13,057 bases of DNA. Origin: Pseudomonadota bacterium. Lineage in GTDB: Bacteria; Pseudomonadota; Alphaproteobacteria; Rhizobiales; Beijerinckiaceae. The notes below the pieces were generated by a model. The model did not search any database and was not told the DNA's origin. It worked only from the letters and a program-made list of their open reading frames with translations. Shown piece by piece: positions 1 to 7,800 of this stretch. Position numbers and translations under genes: made by a program. The stretch is from the NCBI GenBank assembly GCA_023422485.1, contig JAGTAM010000030.1, forward strand, positions 1 through 13,057, read 5' to 3'. Position 1 is the stretch's first letter. The number at the start of each line of letters is the position of its first letter.

Positions 1-2
1 GA

Positions 3-1376
3 CGGGAACAGGCCGCCTCCGACCTGATGCGGCGGGCCGCGACGCCCTCGTCCGGCGACATCGAACTCACCCTCCTCACGAAAGAAAACGGCCCGCGACA
101 CGTCTCATGGACCGTCGTGCCGGGGGACGATCTCCTCTTCGGCTTCGGCCGGGACATTACGGAGCAACGGATCGCCGAAGAGGCGCTTCGCCAATCGCAG
201 AAGCTGGAAGCCGTAGGCCAGCTCACCGGCGGCGTGGCGCACGACTTCAACAATCTCCTGACGATCATCCGCTCCTCGATCGACTTCCTGCGCCGCCCGG
301 AACTGCCGGAGGTCCGAAAGGTGCGCTATCTCGACGCCGTCTCCGAGACGGTCGACCGGGCTGCCAAGCTCACGGGGCAGCTCCTGGCCTTCGCCCGCCG
401 CCAGACGCTCAAGCCCGAGGTGTTCGACGTCGGCGCGCGGCTGCACGCGGTTGCCGACATGCTCGACACCGTGACGGGCGCCCGCATACGGGTCGTAACG
501 GAGGGGCTGGACACACCCTGCCACGTCCGCGCGGATCTGAGCCAGTTCGAGACCGCGCTCATCAACATGGCAGTCAACGCCCGCGACGCCATGGAAGGGG
601 AGGGCACCCTGACTTTGCGGCTGGCCTGCTCCGTGTCGATGCCGCCGATTCGCGGGCATGCCGGCGCTCCGGGCCCGTTTGCGGCGATTTCCCTGTCCGA
701 CACGGGCTCGGGCATCACCGCCGAGCAGATCGGCCGCATCTTCGAGCCCTTCTTCACGACGAAGGAGGTCGGGCGCGGGACCGGTCTCGGCCTGAGCCAG
801 GTCTTCGGCTTCGCCAAGCAGTCCGGCGGCGACGTCTCGGTCGAGAGCGTGGTCGGCTGCGGCACGACGTTCACCCTCTACCTGCCCGAAACGGAGGCCG
901 CGCAGGCAGCCCAGGAGCCGGGGAGGGAGGGCGATGAACCGCCGATCGGCACCGGCCAGCGCATCCTCGTGGTCGAGGACAATGTCGAGGTCGGACGGTT
1001 CGCGACGCAGATCCTGCAGGATCTGGGCTTCGAGACGCGGTGGGCCGCCAATGCCGAGGAGGCCCTGAGCACGCTCGGGTCCGAGCCTGCGGCGTTCGAA
1101 GCAGTGTTTTCCGATGTGGTGATGCCGGGGATGGGCGGAATCGAGTTGGCCAAGCGGCTGCGCCGCACCCACCCGAACCTCCCGGTGATCCTGACCTCGG
1201 GATACAGCCATGTGCTGGCTCAGGAAGGCGCACACGGTTTCGAGCTGGTGCAGAAGCCCTATTCCGCCGAACAGGTGTCGCAAGCTCTCTGCAAGGCGAT
1301 CGCCCCGCGGCCCCGGTCGGAACGGACCGGATCGGCGGAGGCCTTCGACAAGCCAATTCGTCCCGCACGGGGATGA
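3..1376 (+). CDS. PAS / hybrid histidine kinase with C-terminal receiver (5' end outside window)
   Basis: The frame is open to the left edge, so this is the C-terminal part of a longer sensor kinase; the ATG at 27 is probably internal. Numbering from that ATG, residues 1-45 look like the end of a PAS domain (WTVVPGDDLLFGFGRDITEQ). A HisKA segment follows with phosphoacceptor H72 in GGVAHDFNNLL. The HATPase_c domain has N box N184, DTGSGI at 225-230 and the GRGTGLGLS lid near 249-257. A C-terminal receiver (about 312-425) has acidic E317/D318, phosphoacceptor D363 in FSDVVMPGMGG and K410, so it looks competent. It should autophosphorylate on histidine and pass phosphate to its own receiver. 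No output domain is visible, so a separate partner is expected. The kaiC gene begins 109 bases downstream on the same strand. The HisKA and ATPase motifs closely resemble those of the kinase at 3009-5057, suggesting paralogy. Confidence 0.9.
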   Translation, partial: REQAASDLMRRAATPSSGDIELTLLTKENGPRHVSWTVVPGDDLLFGFGRDITEQRIAEEALRQSQKLEAVGQLTGGVAHDFNNLLTIIRSSIDFLRRPELPEVRKVRYLDAVSETVDRAAKLTGQLLAFARRQTLKPEVFDVGARLHAVADMLDTVTGARIRVVTEGLDTPCHVRADLSQFETALINMAVNARDAMEGEGTLTLRLACSVSMPPIRGHAGAPGPFAAISLSDTGSGITAEQIGRIFEPFFTTKEVGRGTGLGLSQVFGFAKQSGGDVSVESVVGCGTTFTLYLPETEAAQAAQEPGREGDEPPIGTGQRILVVEDNVEVGRFATQILQDLGFETRWAANAEEALSTLGSEPAAFEAVFSDVVMPGMGGIELAKRLRRTHPNLPVILTSGYSHVLAQEGAHGFELVQKPYSAEQVSQALCKAIAPRPRSERTGSAEAFDKPIRPARG

Positions 1377-1485
1377 GGCCAACCGCCGCGTCCGTGTGTT
1401 ATCGCCAGAGCAGACGCTGGCCGTCGCGACGTCTACACGAGCATTGGCGAGAGCCGTGCCACGGTATGGCGCTTCGTCGGAACCG

Positions 1486-3012
1486 ATGAGCGAGGCGAGA
1501 ACGGTAATGAGTGGTCGGCCGGGTTCCGATATCAGGATTTCGACCGGCATCCCCGGCTTGAACGAGATACTCGGCGGCGGCCTGACGCCGGATCGGCTCT
1601 ATCTGCTTGAAGGCACTCCCGGGACCGGAAAGACGACACTGGCGCTGCAGTTCCTCCTCGAAGGCGCGGCGCGGGGAGAGCGAAGCCTGTACGTGACGCT
1701 CTCGGAGACCGCGGACGAACTCCGCGCCGCGGCGGCGAGCCACGGCTGGTCTCTCGACGGGATCGATCTCTACGAATTGGTCAATGAGATGGGCCTCGAT
1801 CCCGATAGCGAGCAGTCCATCCTGCATCCCTCCGAGATCGAACTCGGCGAGACAGTCCGGGAGGTCATCGCCCGCGTCGAGAGCGTGAAGCCCGAGCGCG
1901 TGGTGTTCGACAGCCTGTCGGAGCTGCGCCTGCTCGCCCAGAACCCGCTGCGCTACCGCCGGCAGATCCTGGCCCTGAAGCAGTTCTTCTCCAAGCGATC
2001 CTGCACCGTGCTGATGCTCGACGACCGCACCTCCGAGGCCGGCGACCTGCAGCTCCACAGCATCGCGCACGGCGTCATCTCCCTCGATCAGACCCCGCGC
2101 GAATTCGGCTCCGAGCGTCGGCGCCTGCGCGTCGTCAAGATGCGCGGCATCAAGTTCCGGGGCGGCTATCACGACTTCGTCGTGGAAACAGGGGGGATCG
2201 TGGTCTTCCCGCGCCTCGTTGCGGCCGACCACCATGCGGCCTTCGACGCGAAGGCTCGGCCGACCGGCTCGGCCGAGCTGGACCTGCTCCTCGGCGGCGG
2301 CCTCGTGCCCGGCACCAACACACTGCTGCTCGGCCCGTCCGGCGTGGGCAAGACGACCACGGCGGTACGCTGCATGCTGGCCGCGCTCGAACGCGGCGAG
2401 ACGGCGACCTACTACCTGTTCGACGAGGGGCTCGGCACCCTGATCACGCGGGCCGCCATGCTCGGCATGGACCTGAGGCCGCATGTCGAGGCCGGGCGCC
2501 TCACCCTCACCCAGATCGACCCGGCGGAGCTGTCACCGGGGGAATTCGCCTCCATCGTGCGACAGGCCGTCGAGGAACACGGATCGACCTTCGTCGCCGT
2601 CGACAGCCTCAACGCGTATCTGCATGCGATGCCGGGCGAGGAGTACCTCGTCCTGCAGATGCACGAACTCCTGAGCTACCTGAACCAGAAGGGGGTGACG
2701 ACGCTCCTCGTGCTCGGTCAGCACGGCGTCATCGGCGAGGTCCGCACCGATATCGATTTGAGCTACCTCAGCGACTGCATCCTTCTGTTCCGCTTCTTCG
2801 AAGCGAGGGCCGAGATCCGAACCGCCCTCTCGGTGGTGAAGAGCCGGGTGAATGCGCACGAGCGCACGATCCGCGAGTTGCGGCTCTCGACCGAAGGGCT
2901 GCGGGTCGGTGAGGCGCTGACCGACTTCGAGGGCGTGCTCACGGGTCTGCCGGCCTATCGTGGGCAGGTGGCGATGTTGCAGGATCCCGGGGCACCGGGG
3001 AAGAAGGCGTGA
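1486..3012 (+). CDS. kaiC: KaiC-family two-domain ATPase
   Basis: A 508-residue protein with two RecA-like KaiC domains, close to the 519 residues of cyanobacterial KaiC. Domain I has Walker A GTPGTGKT (43-50) and Walker B VVFDS (D142). Domain II has Walker A GPSGVGKT (283-290) and Walker B FVAVDS (D373). The paired catalytic glutamates of KaiC appear as S73-E74 in domain I and D313-E314 in domain II. The domain II phosphorylation loop aligns without gaps to the cyanobacterial one: T421 matches T426, S426 matches S431, but Y427 replaces T432. In cyanobacteria KaiC is the clock oscillator; outside them, KaiC proteins are linked to timing or stress signalling, and here the partners are probably the flanking kinases. 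ATG 1486 was chosen because the match to KaiC begins soon after it; ATG 1507 is an alternative, and the open frame back to 1210 overlaps the upstream kinase. The stop overlaps the next start. Confidence 0.9.
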   Translation: MSEARTVMSGRPGSDIRISTGIPGLNEILGGGLTPDRLYLLEGTPGTGKTTLALQFLLEGAARGERSLYVTLSETADELRAAAASHGWSLDGIDLYELVNEMGLDPDSEQSILHPSEIELGETVREVIARVESVKPERVVFDSLSELRLLAQNPLRYRRQILALKQFFSKRSCTVLMLDDRTSEAGDLQLHSIAHGVISLDQTPREFGSERRRLRVVKMRGIKFRGGYHDFVVETGGIVVFPRLVAADHHAAFDAKARPTGSAELDLLLGGGLVPGTNTLLLGPSGVGKTTTAVRCMLAALERGETATYYLFDEGLGTLITRAAMLGMDLRPHVEAGRLTLTQIDPAELSPGEFASIVRQAVEEHGSTFVAVDSLNAYLHAMPGEEYLVLQMHELLSYLNQKGVTTLLVLGQHGVIGEVRTDIDLSYLSDCILLFRFFEARAEIRTALSVVKSRVNAHERTIRELRLSTEGLRVGEALTDFEGVLTGLPAYRGQVAMLQDPGAPGKKA

Positions 3013-5057
3013 GGGACACCCCGGAGGAGCGCGCCCTCATCCTGGCTCCGCGCGGGCGGGATGCCGCCGTCATCGAGCAGGTACTGAACCGCTCGGGCAT
3101 CGACAACGTCGTCTGCACCGACGTGGCGGAGTGGGTGGGATGTCTGCGTTCGGGAGCGGGAACCGCGATCGTGACCGAGGAGGCCTTGGCCGAGGGTGAC
3201 ATCGCCGACCTGTCGCGCTGGCTCGATGCGCAGGCGCCCTGGTCGGACTTTCCCCTCGTCGTGCTGGCCACGCGTCAGGCCGGACCGCGAACCCGGCGCG
3301 CGGCCGAACTGCTGAGGCAACTCGGCAACATGGTCCTGCTGGAGCGCCCGATCAACGCCGAGACGCTGACCAGCGCCGTCGCCTCGTCCCTGCGTGCGCG
3401 GCGGCGCCAGTACCAGGCACGGGAGCATCTCCTCGAACGGGAGCGGGCCCAGCACCAGCTCAGACTGGCGAACGAGGAGCTGGAGCGGCGCGTGGCCGAG
3501 CGGACGCGCGAGGTCGCGGCGGCCCACGAAACCCTGGCCTTCGCGCTCGATGCGGCCGGGATGAGTTCGTGGGATATCGACGTCGTGACCGGGATCCATC
3601 GCCGCTCGCCGCGCTTCGATGCCGTGTTCGGCTACGAGGGTGCGGGACGGGATTGGGACCGCGAAGCCTTCCTGGCCCACGTCCTCGAGGAGGACCGGAG
3701 CATCGCTGAGGAGGCTTTCGCCGGCATCCTCGAGAGCGGCCGGCTCGACCTCGAATGCCGCATCCGGCGCACGGACGGGGCGGTGCGCTGGATCGCCATG
3801 CGCGGGCAGGTCAAACGCGACCAGGCCGGCCGGGCGGTTCGTGTCGCCGGCATTCTCATGGATCGCAGCGATCAGCACGTCACCGAGGAGGCGCTGCGGC
3901 AGGCGCAGAAGATGGAGGCCATCGGCCAGCTCACCGGCGGCGTAGCGCACGACTTCAACAACCTGCTGACCGTGATCGTCGGCGGCCTCGACATGATGCT
4001 GCGCCGCCCGGAGCAGACCGATCGCGTGAAGCGATTGGCCGAGGCGGCCATGGGCGCGGCGCGGCGCGGCGAGCAATTGACCCAGCAGCTTCTCGCCTTC
4101 TCCCGCCGCCAGATGCTGCGGCCGCAGACGCTGAACCCGAACCGGTTGCTGCTGGATTTCCGGCCGCTCGCCGAGCGCGCGGCCACCGGCTCCGTCGCGC
4201 TGACCTTCGATCTCGACCCGGCGCTGGACCCGATCCGCATCGACCCGGCCCAGTTCGAGGCGGCGGTGCTGAATCTGATCGTCAACGCGCGCGATGCCCT
4301 GGAGGGTCGGGACGGACCGGCGCGCATCGCGGTCACGAGCCGCAACGTCCGGCTCGGTACGGCCGCGGTCGCCGACAAGGACGTGCCGCCGGGCCCCTAC
4401 GTTGTGGTTTCCGTCACGGACACCGGCAGCGGCATCCCCGCCGACAAGCTCCAGCGCGTGTTCGAGCCGTTCTTCACCACCAAGGAGGTCGGCAAGGGGA
4501 CCGGACTCGGGCTCAGCCAGGTCTACGGCTTCACCCGCAGCGCCAAGGGCTTCGCGCAGATCGAGTCCACGATGGGCCGGGGCACCACGGTCAGCCTGTA
4601 CTTTCCGCGCTCGACCGACCCGGCCGGCGAGGAAGTCGGGACCGGCCCGGTCGGCGCCATCCCGCTGCGCCGCGCCGGCGAGGGTGAGACGGTGCTGCTG
4701 GTCGAGGACGACGAGCACGTGCTCGGCATGGCGGTCGAGAGCCTGGAAGAATTGAGCTACCGGGTCATCGTGACCCGCAACGCCAGCGAGGCTCTGGCGT
4801 ATCTGCACGGCGTCGAGCGCATCGATATCCTTTTCTCGGATGTCGTCATGCCGGGTGGGATGAACGGCTCGCAACTCGCGGTCGAGGCACGGCGCATCCG
4901 GCCCGACATCAAGATCCTGCTGACGTCGGGCTACGTGGCGAATCTCGACGAGGGACAAGTCATCGGTCAGGGCGAGCTTCCGGTCCTCAACAAGCCCTAC
5001 CGCCGCGACGAACTCGCTCGATCGCTCCGATTGGTGCTCGGCGGCGAAAGGGCCTGA
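3009..5057 (+). CDS. Hybrid histidine kinase: pseudo-receiver, PAS, HisKA, HATPase, receiver
   Basis: A 682-residue soluble kinase with no membrane segment. Residues about 7-130 form a receiver-like domain with T56-E57-E58 where a phosphoacceptor aspartate would be expected, so it is probably a pseudo-receiver. A charged coiled-coil linker runs through about 134-175, then a PAS domain (about 176-290). HisKA has H314 in GGVAHDFNNLL. The ATPase has N426, DTGSGIP (471-477) and GKGTGLGLS. The C-terminal receiver (about 561-680) has E566/D567/D568, phosphoacceptor D611 in FSDVVMPGGMNG, T639 and K662. Translation starts at GTG 3009, overlapping the kaiC TGA by 4 bases, with a purine-rich GAAGAAGG upstream. 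This implies translational coupling and a fixed ratio with KaiC. The likely role is to read KaiC state and/or a cytoplasmic signal and pass phosphate to its own receiver or a diffusible partner; no DNA-binding output domain is present. Confidence 0.92.
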   Translation: MRDTPEERALILAPRGRDAAVIEQVLNRSGIDNVVCTDVAEWVGCLRSGAGTAIVTEEALAEGDIADLSRWLDAQAPWSDFPLVVLATRQAGPRTRRAAELLRQLGNMVLLERPINAETLTSAVASSLRARRRQYQAREHLLERERAQHQLRLANEELERRVAERTREVAAAHETLAFALDAAGMSSWDIDVVTGIHRRSPRFDAVFGYEGAGRDWDREAFLAHVLEEDRSIAEEAFAGILESGRLDLECRIRRTDGAVRWIAMRGQVKRDQAGRAVRVAGILMDRSDQHVTEEALRQAQKMEAIGQLTGGVAHDFNNLLTVIVGGLDMMLRRPEQTDRVKRLAEAAMGAARRGEQLTQQLLAFSRRQMLRPQTLNPNRLLLDFRPLAERAATGSVALTFDLDPALDPIRIDPAQFEAAVLNLIVNARDALEGRDGPARIAVTSRNVRLGTAAVADKDVPPGPYVVVSVTDTGSGIPADKLQRVFEPFFTTKEVGKGTGLGLSQVYGFTRSAKGFAQIESTMGRGTTVSLYFPRSTDPAGEEVGTGPVGAIPLRRAGEGETVLLVEDDEHVLGMAVESLEELSYRVIVTRNASEALAYLHGVERIDILFSDVVMPGGMNGSQLAVEARRIRPDIKILLTSGYVANLDEGQVIGQGELPVLNKPYRRDELARSLRLVLGGERA

Positions 5058-5271
5058 CCCGGCGCGGAAACCCGTCCCAGCGGTCGCGTGGTACGGCCGT
5101 CTTTCACGCCGATGCATGGTCGAGCGGCTCGCGCCGCCGGTGAAACGTCACGCGCGGAGGCGTCCGCTCCAGAGAGCCGCACCGCCTCCATCGAGCCGGA
5201 TCCCATCTCCAGCTCCGTGGTCCGACGTGCATGTCTTGCACGAACCAGCGACCGCTTCGTCGGAAGTCACG
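5058..5271. other. Intergenic region between converging genes
   Basis: This gap separates the + strand kinase from the - strand gene ending at 5272. Short open frames cross it on both strands but have no start context or recognisable protein, so no gene is called. No clear stem followed by a T-run was found. A strong GC hairpin (CCCCGC/GCGGGG around 5292-5310, flanked by ATCGAT arms) lies just inside the 3' end of the - strand gene and could act as a transcript end for either direction, but it has no U-tract. Confidence 0.5.
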
Positions 5272-5613
5272 CTATTTGTTGAGATCGATCACCCCGCGCT
5301 TCGGCGGGGATCGATTCGGCGCCTTATCGGCGCTGCCAAGCCACTCGGGCGAATCCTTGTAACTCGCGGCCGGCGGCGTCTTGCTGTTGAGCTGGTCGCG
5401 CTCAGCCTGGGCAGGGCTCTCGACGGGCGGGATGGGGGCAGATTGCGGGTACTGCGCCGCCGGGCCGCGTAGCTGAAACCCATCGATGCACCGTCTGAGT
5501 GCGATCGGATCGGTGATGAACGTGCATTCGTTCACGTTGGTGATGGATTGGGCCATGCTCGGCACCGGCGACGCCGAAAACAGGATGACAGAAGCGGTCA
5601 ACATCCGTCGCAT
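5272..5613 (-). CDS. Small predicted periplasmic protein, unknown function
   Basis: A 113-residue protein. The start at 5613 is supported by GGGAGG six bases upstream; the frame stays open further upstream but overlaps the preceding gene. Residues 1-21 form a Sec signal peptide with probable cleavage after SMA (19-21). The mature part has two cysteines (C30, C42) that could form a disulfide in the conserved-looking patch NVNECTFITDPIALRRCIDG. A proline/serine/lysine-rich, probably disordered tail of about 60 residues follows and ends KRGVIDLNK. I do not recognise the family. It lies 47 bases after another exported protein gene on the same strand, so the two are likely co-transcribed. Any link to the curli genes about 2.3 kb away is positional only. 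Confidence 0.72.
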   Translation of the reverse strand: MRRMLTASVILFSASPVPSMAQSITNVNECTFITDPIALRRCIDGFQLRGPAAQYPQSAPIPPVESPAQAERDQLNSKTPPAASYKDSPEWLGSADKAPNRSPPKRGVIDLNK

Positions 5614-5660
5614 CGCCAGCCTCCCAATCTTGAGTCTTCGCCTCACTGTCGGAGCCGCCT

Positions 5661-6269
5661 TCAACGGCCCGCCGACGGGGCAACCTGGCGGATCTCGACC
5701 TCGCTCGGTTCGCTTGGTCGTGGCCGCTTCACCTGCGCCTGAGGCGGCGCCGGAGCAGCCTGTCCGCGTCCTGCGCTTCCCGAGCCGGCCGGAAGCGCGG
5801 CCGCGCTCGTATTCGCACCCTTCCCGTCGATCCGTCCGACGCGCACCTTCACGCCACGAACCGATCGGCCGGCCGTATCGTAATCGCACTCGTAGGTGAT
5901 CCGCACCCACTGGCCCTGCGGATTGAGGAACCGCACGGAGTCGCCGCGGAACTTCACCACGGTATCGGCTCCGGCCGGAGGCTCAGCCTCTTGGAAAATG
6001 CTTCCCGTCGGCCGGTTCATCCACTCGAAGTCGGTCGGTGCCTGGCGCTCGATTCCCGGCACACAGGCCTGGACGGCCGCAGGTATCGCCTGACGCGCAC
6101 AGGACGCATCGCACCCGGCCTTGGCGCCTTCAGCCGGACCTGGCTTCGCGTCCTGAGCCGAGGCCGGGAACAGGCCCAATCCGATCCATCCGATACAGAC
6201 CAGGGTGCGCGTCCATCCAGATGAGGACAAGGCCCGACTTGCCCCCCGTCCCGCCACGATCCGTGTCAT
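5661..6269 (-). CDS. Predicted periplasmic cysteine-containing protein, unknown function
   Basis: A 202-residue protein. The start at 6269 has AAGGGAGAG about nine bases upstream. The N-terminus (1-38) reads as a long Sec signal peptide with hydrophobic core about 22-35 and cleavage after ASA (36-38). The mature part has C53, C57, C69 and C128. Its central segment (about 104-145) contains KFRGDSVRFLNPQGQWVRIT followed by YECDYD, which looks like a small beta-rich domain that I recall from hypothetical proteins of Rhizobiales without a known role. From about 150 onward the protein is Ala/Pro/Gly/Ser-rich with basic patches, probably disordered. It is the upstream member of a probable two-gene operon with the gene at 5272-5613. 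Codon use is typical of the GC-rich neighbours. Function is unknown. Confidence 0.75.
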   Translation of the reverse strand: MTRIVAGRGASRALSSSGWTRTLVCIGWIGLGLFPASAQDAKPGPAEGAKAGCDASCARQAIPAAVQACVPGIERQAPTDFEWMNRPTGSIFQEAEPPAGADTVVKFRGDSVRFLNPQGQWVRITYECDYDTAGRSVRGVKVRVGRIDGKGANTSAAALPAGSGSAGRGQAAPAPPQAQVKRPRPSEPSEVEIRQVAPSAGR

Positions 6270-6611
6270 CCGTCGAACTCTCCCTTACCCGCGCGAGCAC
6301 GCCGGCGCCCGGCCGCAACGAACGGCAGAAGGCATGCCGACCCATAAACGCCTTTTTCGGCTTCAACCACTATCGATCGTTCGAGCACGGCCATTTTCTC
6401 CATGCCGAATTGATCATTCCTCGCGGAAGTTGCTGAAATGTAAATTGAACACGCATGCCCCTAAAATCTTGATCGACGCGCTGCTAGGTTAATCGACGCA
6501 TTGTCGATCGCAGGTACAGATCGACAGCCATCTCCCGCGTGATTATTCCGCATGTTCTGAATATACCGAGAGATTTAACCGTGAATCCGACGATCAATAT
6601 ACGATGAATTA
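6270..6611. other. Intergenic region with ATCGAC repeats
   Basis: This 342-base gap lies between the LuxR-type gene (stop at 6612) and the start of the exported-protein gene at 6269, both on the - strand, so it should contain the promoter of the exported pair. The half from about 6400 to 6611 is much AT-richer than its surroundings. ATCGAC occurs at 6472, 6492 and 6520, the first two exactly 20 bases apart. The second copy is half of a perfect inverted repeat ATCGAC-N5-GTCGAT (6492-6508). Small open frames here on the + strand have no ribosome site or protein signature and are not called. Confidence 0.5.
6492..6508. promoter_or_regulatory. Inverted repeat ATCGAC-N5-GTCGAT, candidate operator
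   Basis: A perfect 6-base dyad with a 5-base spacer, with further ATCGAC half-sites at 6472 and 6520. It is upstream of the - strand exported-protein gene and just past the end of the LuxR-type gene. A dyad of this size with helically phased half-sites is typical of a dimeric regulator site, but no consensus was recognised. Confidence 0.3.
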
Positions 6612-7175
6612 TCAATATTCTTGATCCGATGTCGGCGCAAACTGGCAAACACGGGCAAGTAATGCGACCAATTCTGGCTGACGCGACGTTCCCGTCTTTG
6701 CGAAGATCGAGGCAAGCTGTGTGCGGAGCGTGGCGATGCTGACCTTGCGGCTCTGCGCAATCGTGGCCAGCGGCACACCCCGGCTGACCTCAGCCGCAAG
6801 GCGTCCCTCGGCGGTCGTGAGCCCGAAAATCTTCTCCAGCACCGGGGCGCAGACTTGGGCGCGAACGGCGAGATCGATCAGGATCAGAAGGCGGTGCGCC
6901 TCTCCCATCGCGGTGACGTCCATCGCCTGAAAGACCAGCCGCTGATCGGTGCGTGGCCGCTCGAGTTCGACGGTTCCGAACGGCTCCGTAAGCGCACTGC
7001 TGATCATCCGACCCGTGAACGGCTCAGTTTCCGGCAACGCCGTATCTGAGACATCGTTTGAAAGGATTCTCTTCGCAAGTTGATTGCAATCCGTGGTCCT
7101 TGCTCGGCAGTTAATCAATACCGCCGCAGAGCCGACTTTATCAAGAACATCGAGCAGGGCATACTTGTCCGGCAT
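6612..7175 (-). CDS. LuxR-type HTH transcriptional regulator, candidate curli regulator
   Basis: A 187-residue regulator. The C-terminal LuxR/GerE helix-turn-helix spans about 117-175 (FGLTTAEGRLAAEVSRGV, then LATIAQSRKVSIATLRTQLA, then SIFAKTGTSRQPELV). The N-terminal 110 residues look like a small PAS-like sensing domain (GSAAVLINCRARTTDCNQLA). There is no receiver with a phosphoacceptor aspartate and no membrane segment, so it is a cytoplasmic one-component regulator. It is transcribed away from the main curlin gene across a shared 698-base region. In enteric bacteria the curli activator CsgD is also a LuxR-family protein encoded divergently from the subunit genes. This protein is not recognisably CsgD in its N-terminal half, so the parallel is functional inference. 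The 5' leader is short: a perfect TATAAT lies 27 bases before the start. Confidence 0.85.
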   Translation of the reverse strand: MPDKYALLDVLDKVGSAAVLINCRARTTDCNQLAKRILSNDVSDTALPETEPFTGRMISSALTEPFGTVELERPRTDQRLVFQAMDVTAMGEAHRLLILIDLAVRAQVCAPVLEKIFGLTTAEGRLAAEVSRGVPLATIAQSRKVSIATLRTQLASIFAKTGTSRQPELVALLARVCQFAPTSDQEY

Positions 7176-7202
7176 ATTCAGAGATCTTCTAAATTCTTCA
7201 AT

Positions 7203-7208
7203 ATTATA
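7203..7208 (-). promoter_or_regulatory. -10 box (TATAAT) of the LuxR-type gene
   Basis: The - strand reads a perfect TATAAT here, 27 bases before the ATG at 7175, predicting a leader of about 20 bases. At 16-17 bases further upstream the -35 region is poor (AGGGGC or GGGGCG), which would fit a promoter needing an activator. Confidence 0.5.
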
Positions 7209-7712
7209 CGATTTGCATCAAGGTCGCCCCTACTGGATAAATGACCACTTTGTGAATCTACAAGTGGCGTTCGCGACGAAGTTAACGATATAAATGTAGT
7301 GATGCTCTTGGGTCACTACCCGCGAGTACCGGCGAGGTGGCGTTTCGCACAACGGCAAACTACGCACGCTCCAGCATGAGCGGCTTCTACTCTGGCCCAG
7401 ATTCGCGATGCGGCTGCCAAATCAACGTATTATTCGATGCGCCTCGCGCCATCCGCGATAGATCACCCCCAGAACAGTCAAGAGACGTGCGACCGCCCAA
7501 AAACATTTCAAAATATCTCCAGCAAGATTTTATCTCATCCGAGGCTTGGCTAGCCCTGGCCTCAAATGCCGAACGTCAAAAATCTGACAACTGATATTTT
7601 TTGCAGTCCTGTCTCGGGGCTGTGATCACTTCCAACAAAGCTCGATGAGATCTTCGCAAAATTTGTCAACGGATTAAGGTAAACAGATCCTTTCCATCCA
7701 AAATGGCATCTT

Positions 7713-7730
7713 ATCATTCGAATGAATGAT
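7713..7730. promoter_or_regulatory. Dyad ATCATTC-GAAT-GAATGAT upstream of curlin gene, candidate operator
   Basis: A perfect 7-base inverted repeat with a 4-base centre. Within it is also a perfect 12-base palindrome TCATTCGAATGA. It sits about 144 bases before the curlin ATG in AT-rich DNA. A related string, TATCATAGAAT, occurs at 9897-9907 before the second curlin. It is a candidate site for the divergent LuxR-type regulator. Confidence 0.4.
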
Positions 7731-7800
7731 GCGGCTTCCGGCGGCCTCTCGTATTTAAGACCTCGTTAACGACTGCACGAAGCCGCCGCCTCACCCACCA

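Noticed and set aside
1210..1485. N-terminal extension of kaiC in frame back to 1210
   Set aside because: It would overlap the upstream kinase by over 160 bases, and KaiC similarity begins only after residue M at 1486.
2955..5117. A 720-codon open frame antisense to the second kinase, and a 481-codon one (105-1550) antisense to the first
   Set aside because: Both lie fully opposite clearly conserved kinase domains, have His/Arg/Gly/Asp-rich compositions typical of high-GC antisense frames, and show no recognisable domain.
5283..5320. GC hairpin flanked by ATCGAT arms as a bidirectional terminator
   Set aside because: It lies within the coding 3' end of the - strand gene and no U-tract follows on either strand.
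5613..5910. N-terminal extension of the 113-residue exported protein up to 5910
   Set aside because: The extension overlaps the upstream gene, is basic and low-complexity, and would bury a clear signal peptide with a GGGAGG ribosome site at the shorter start.
7337..7594. An 85-codon frame in the divergent intergenic region
   Set aside because: GTG start with the purine run too close to act as ribosome site, no signal peptide, no repeats and no recognisable domain.
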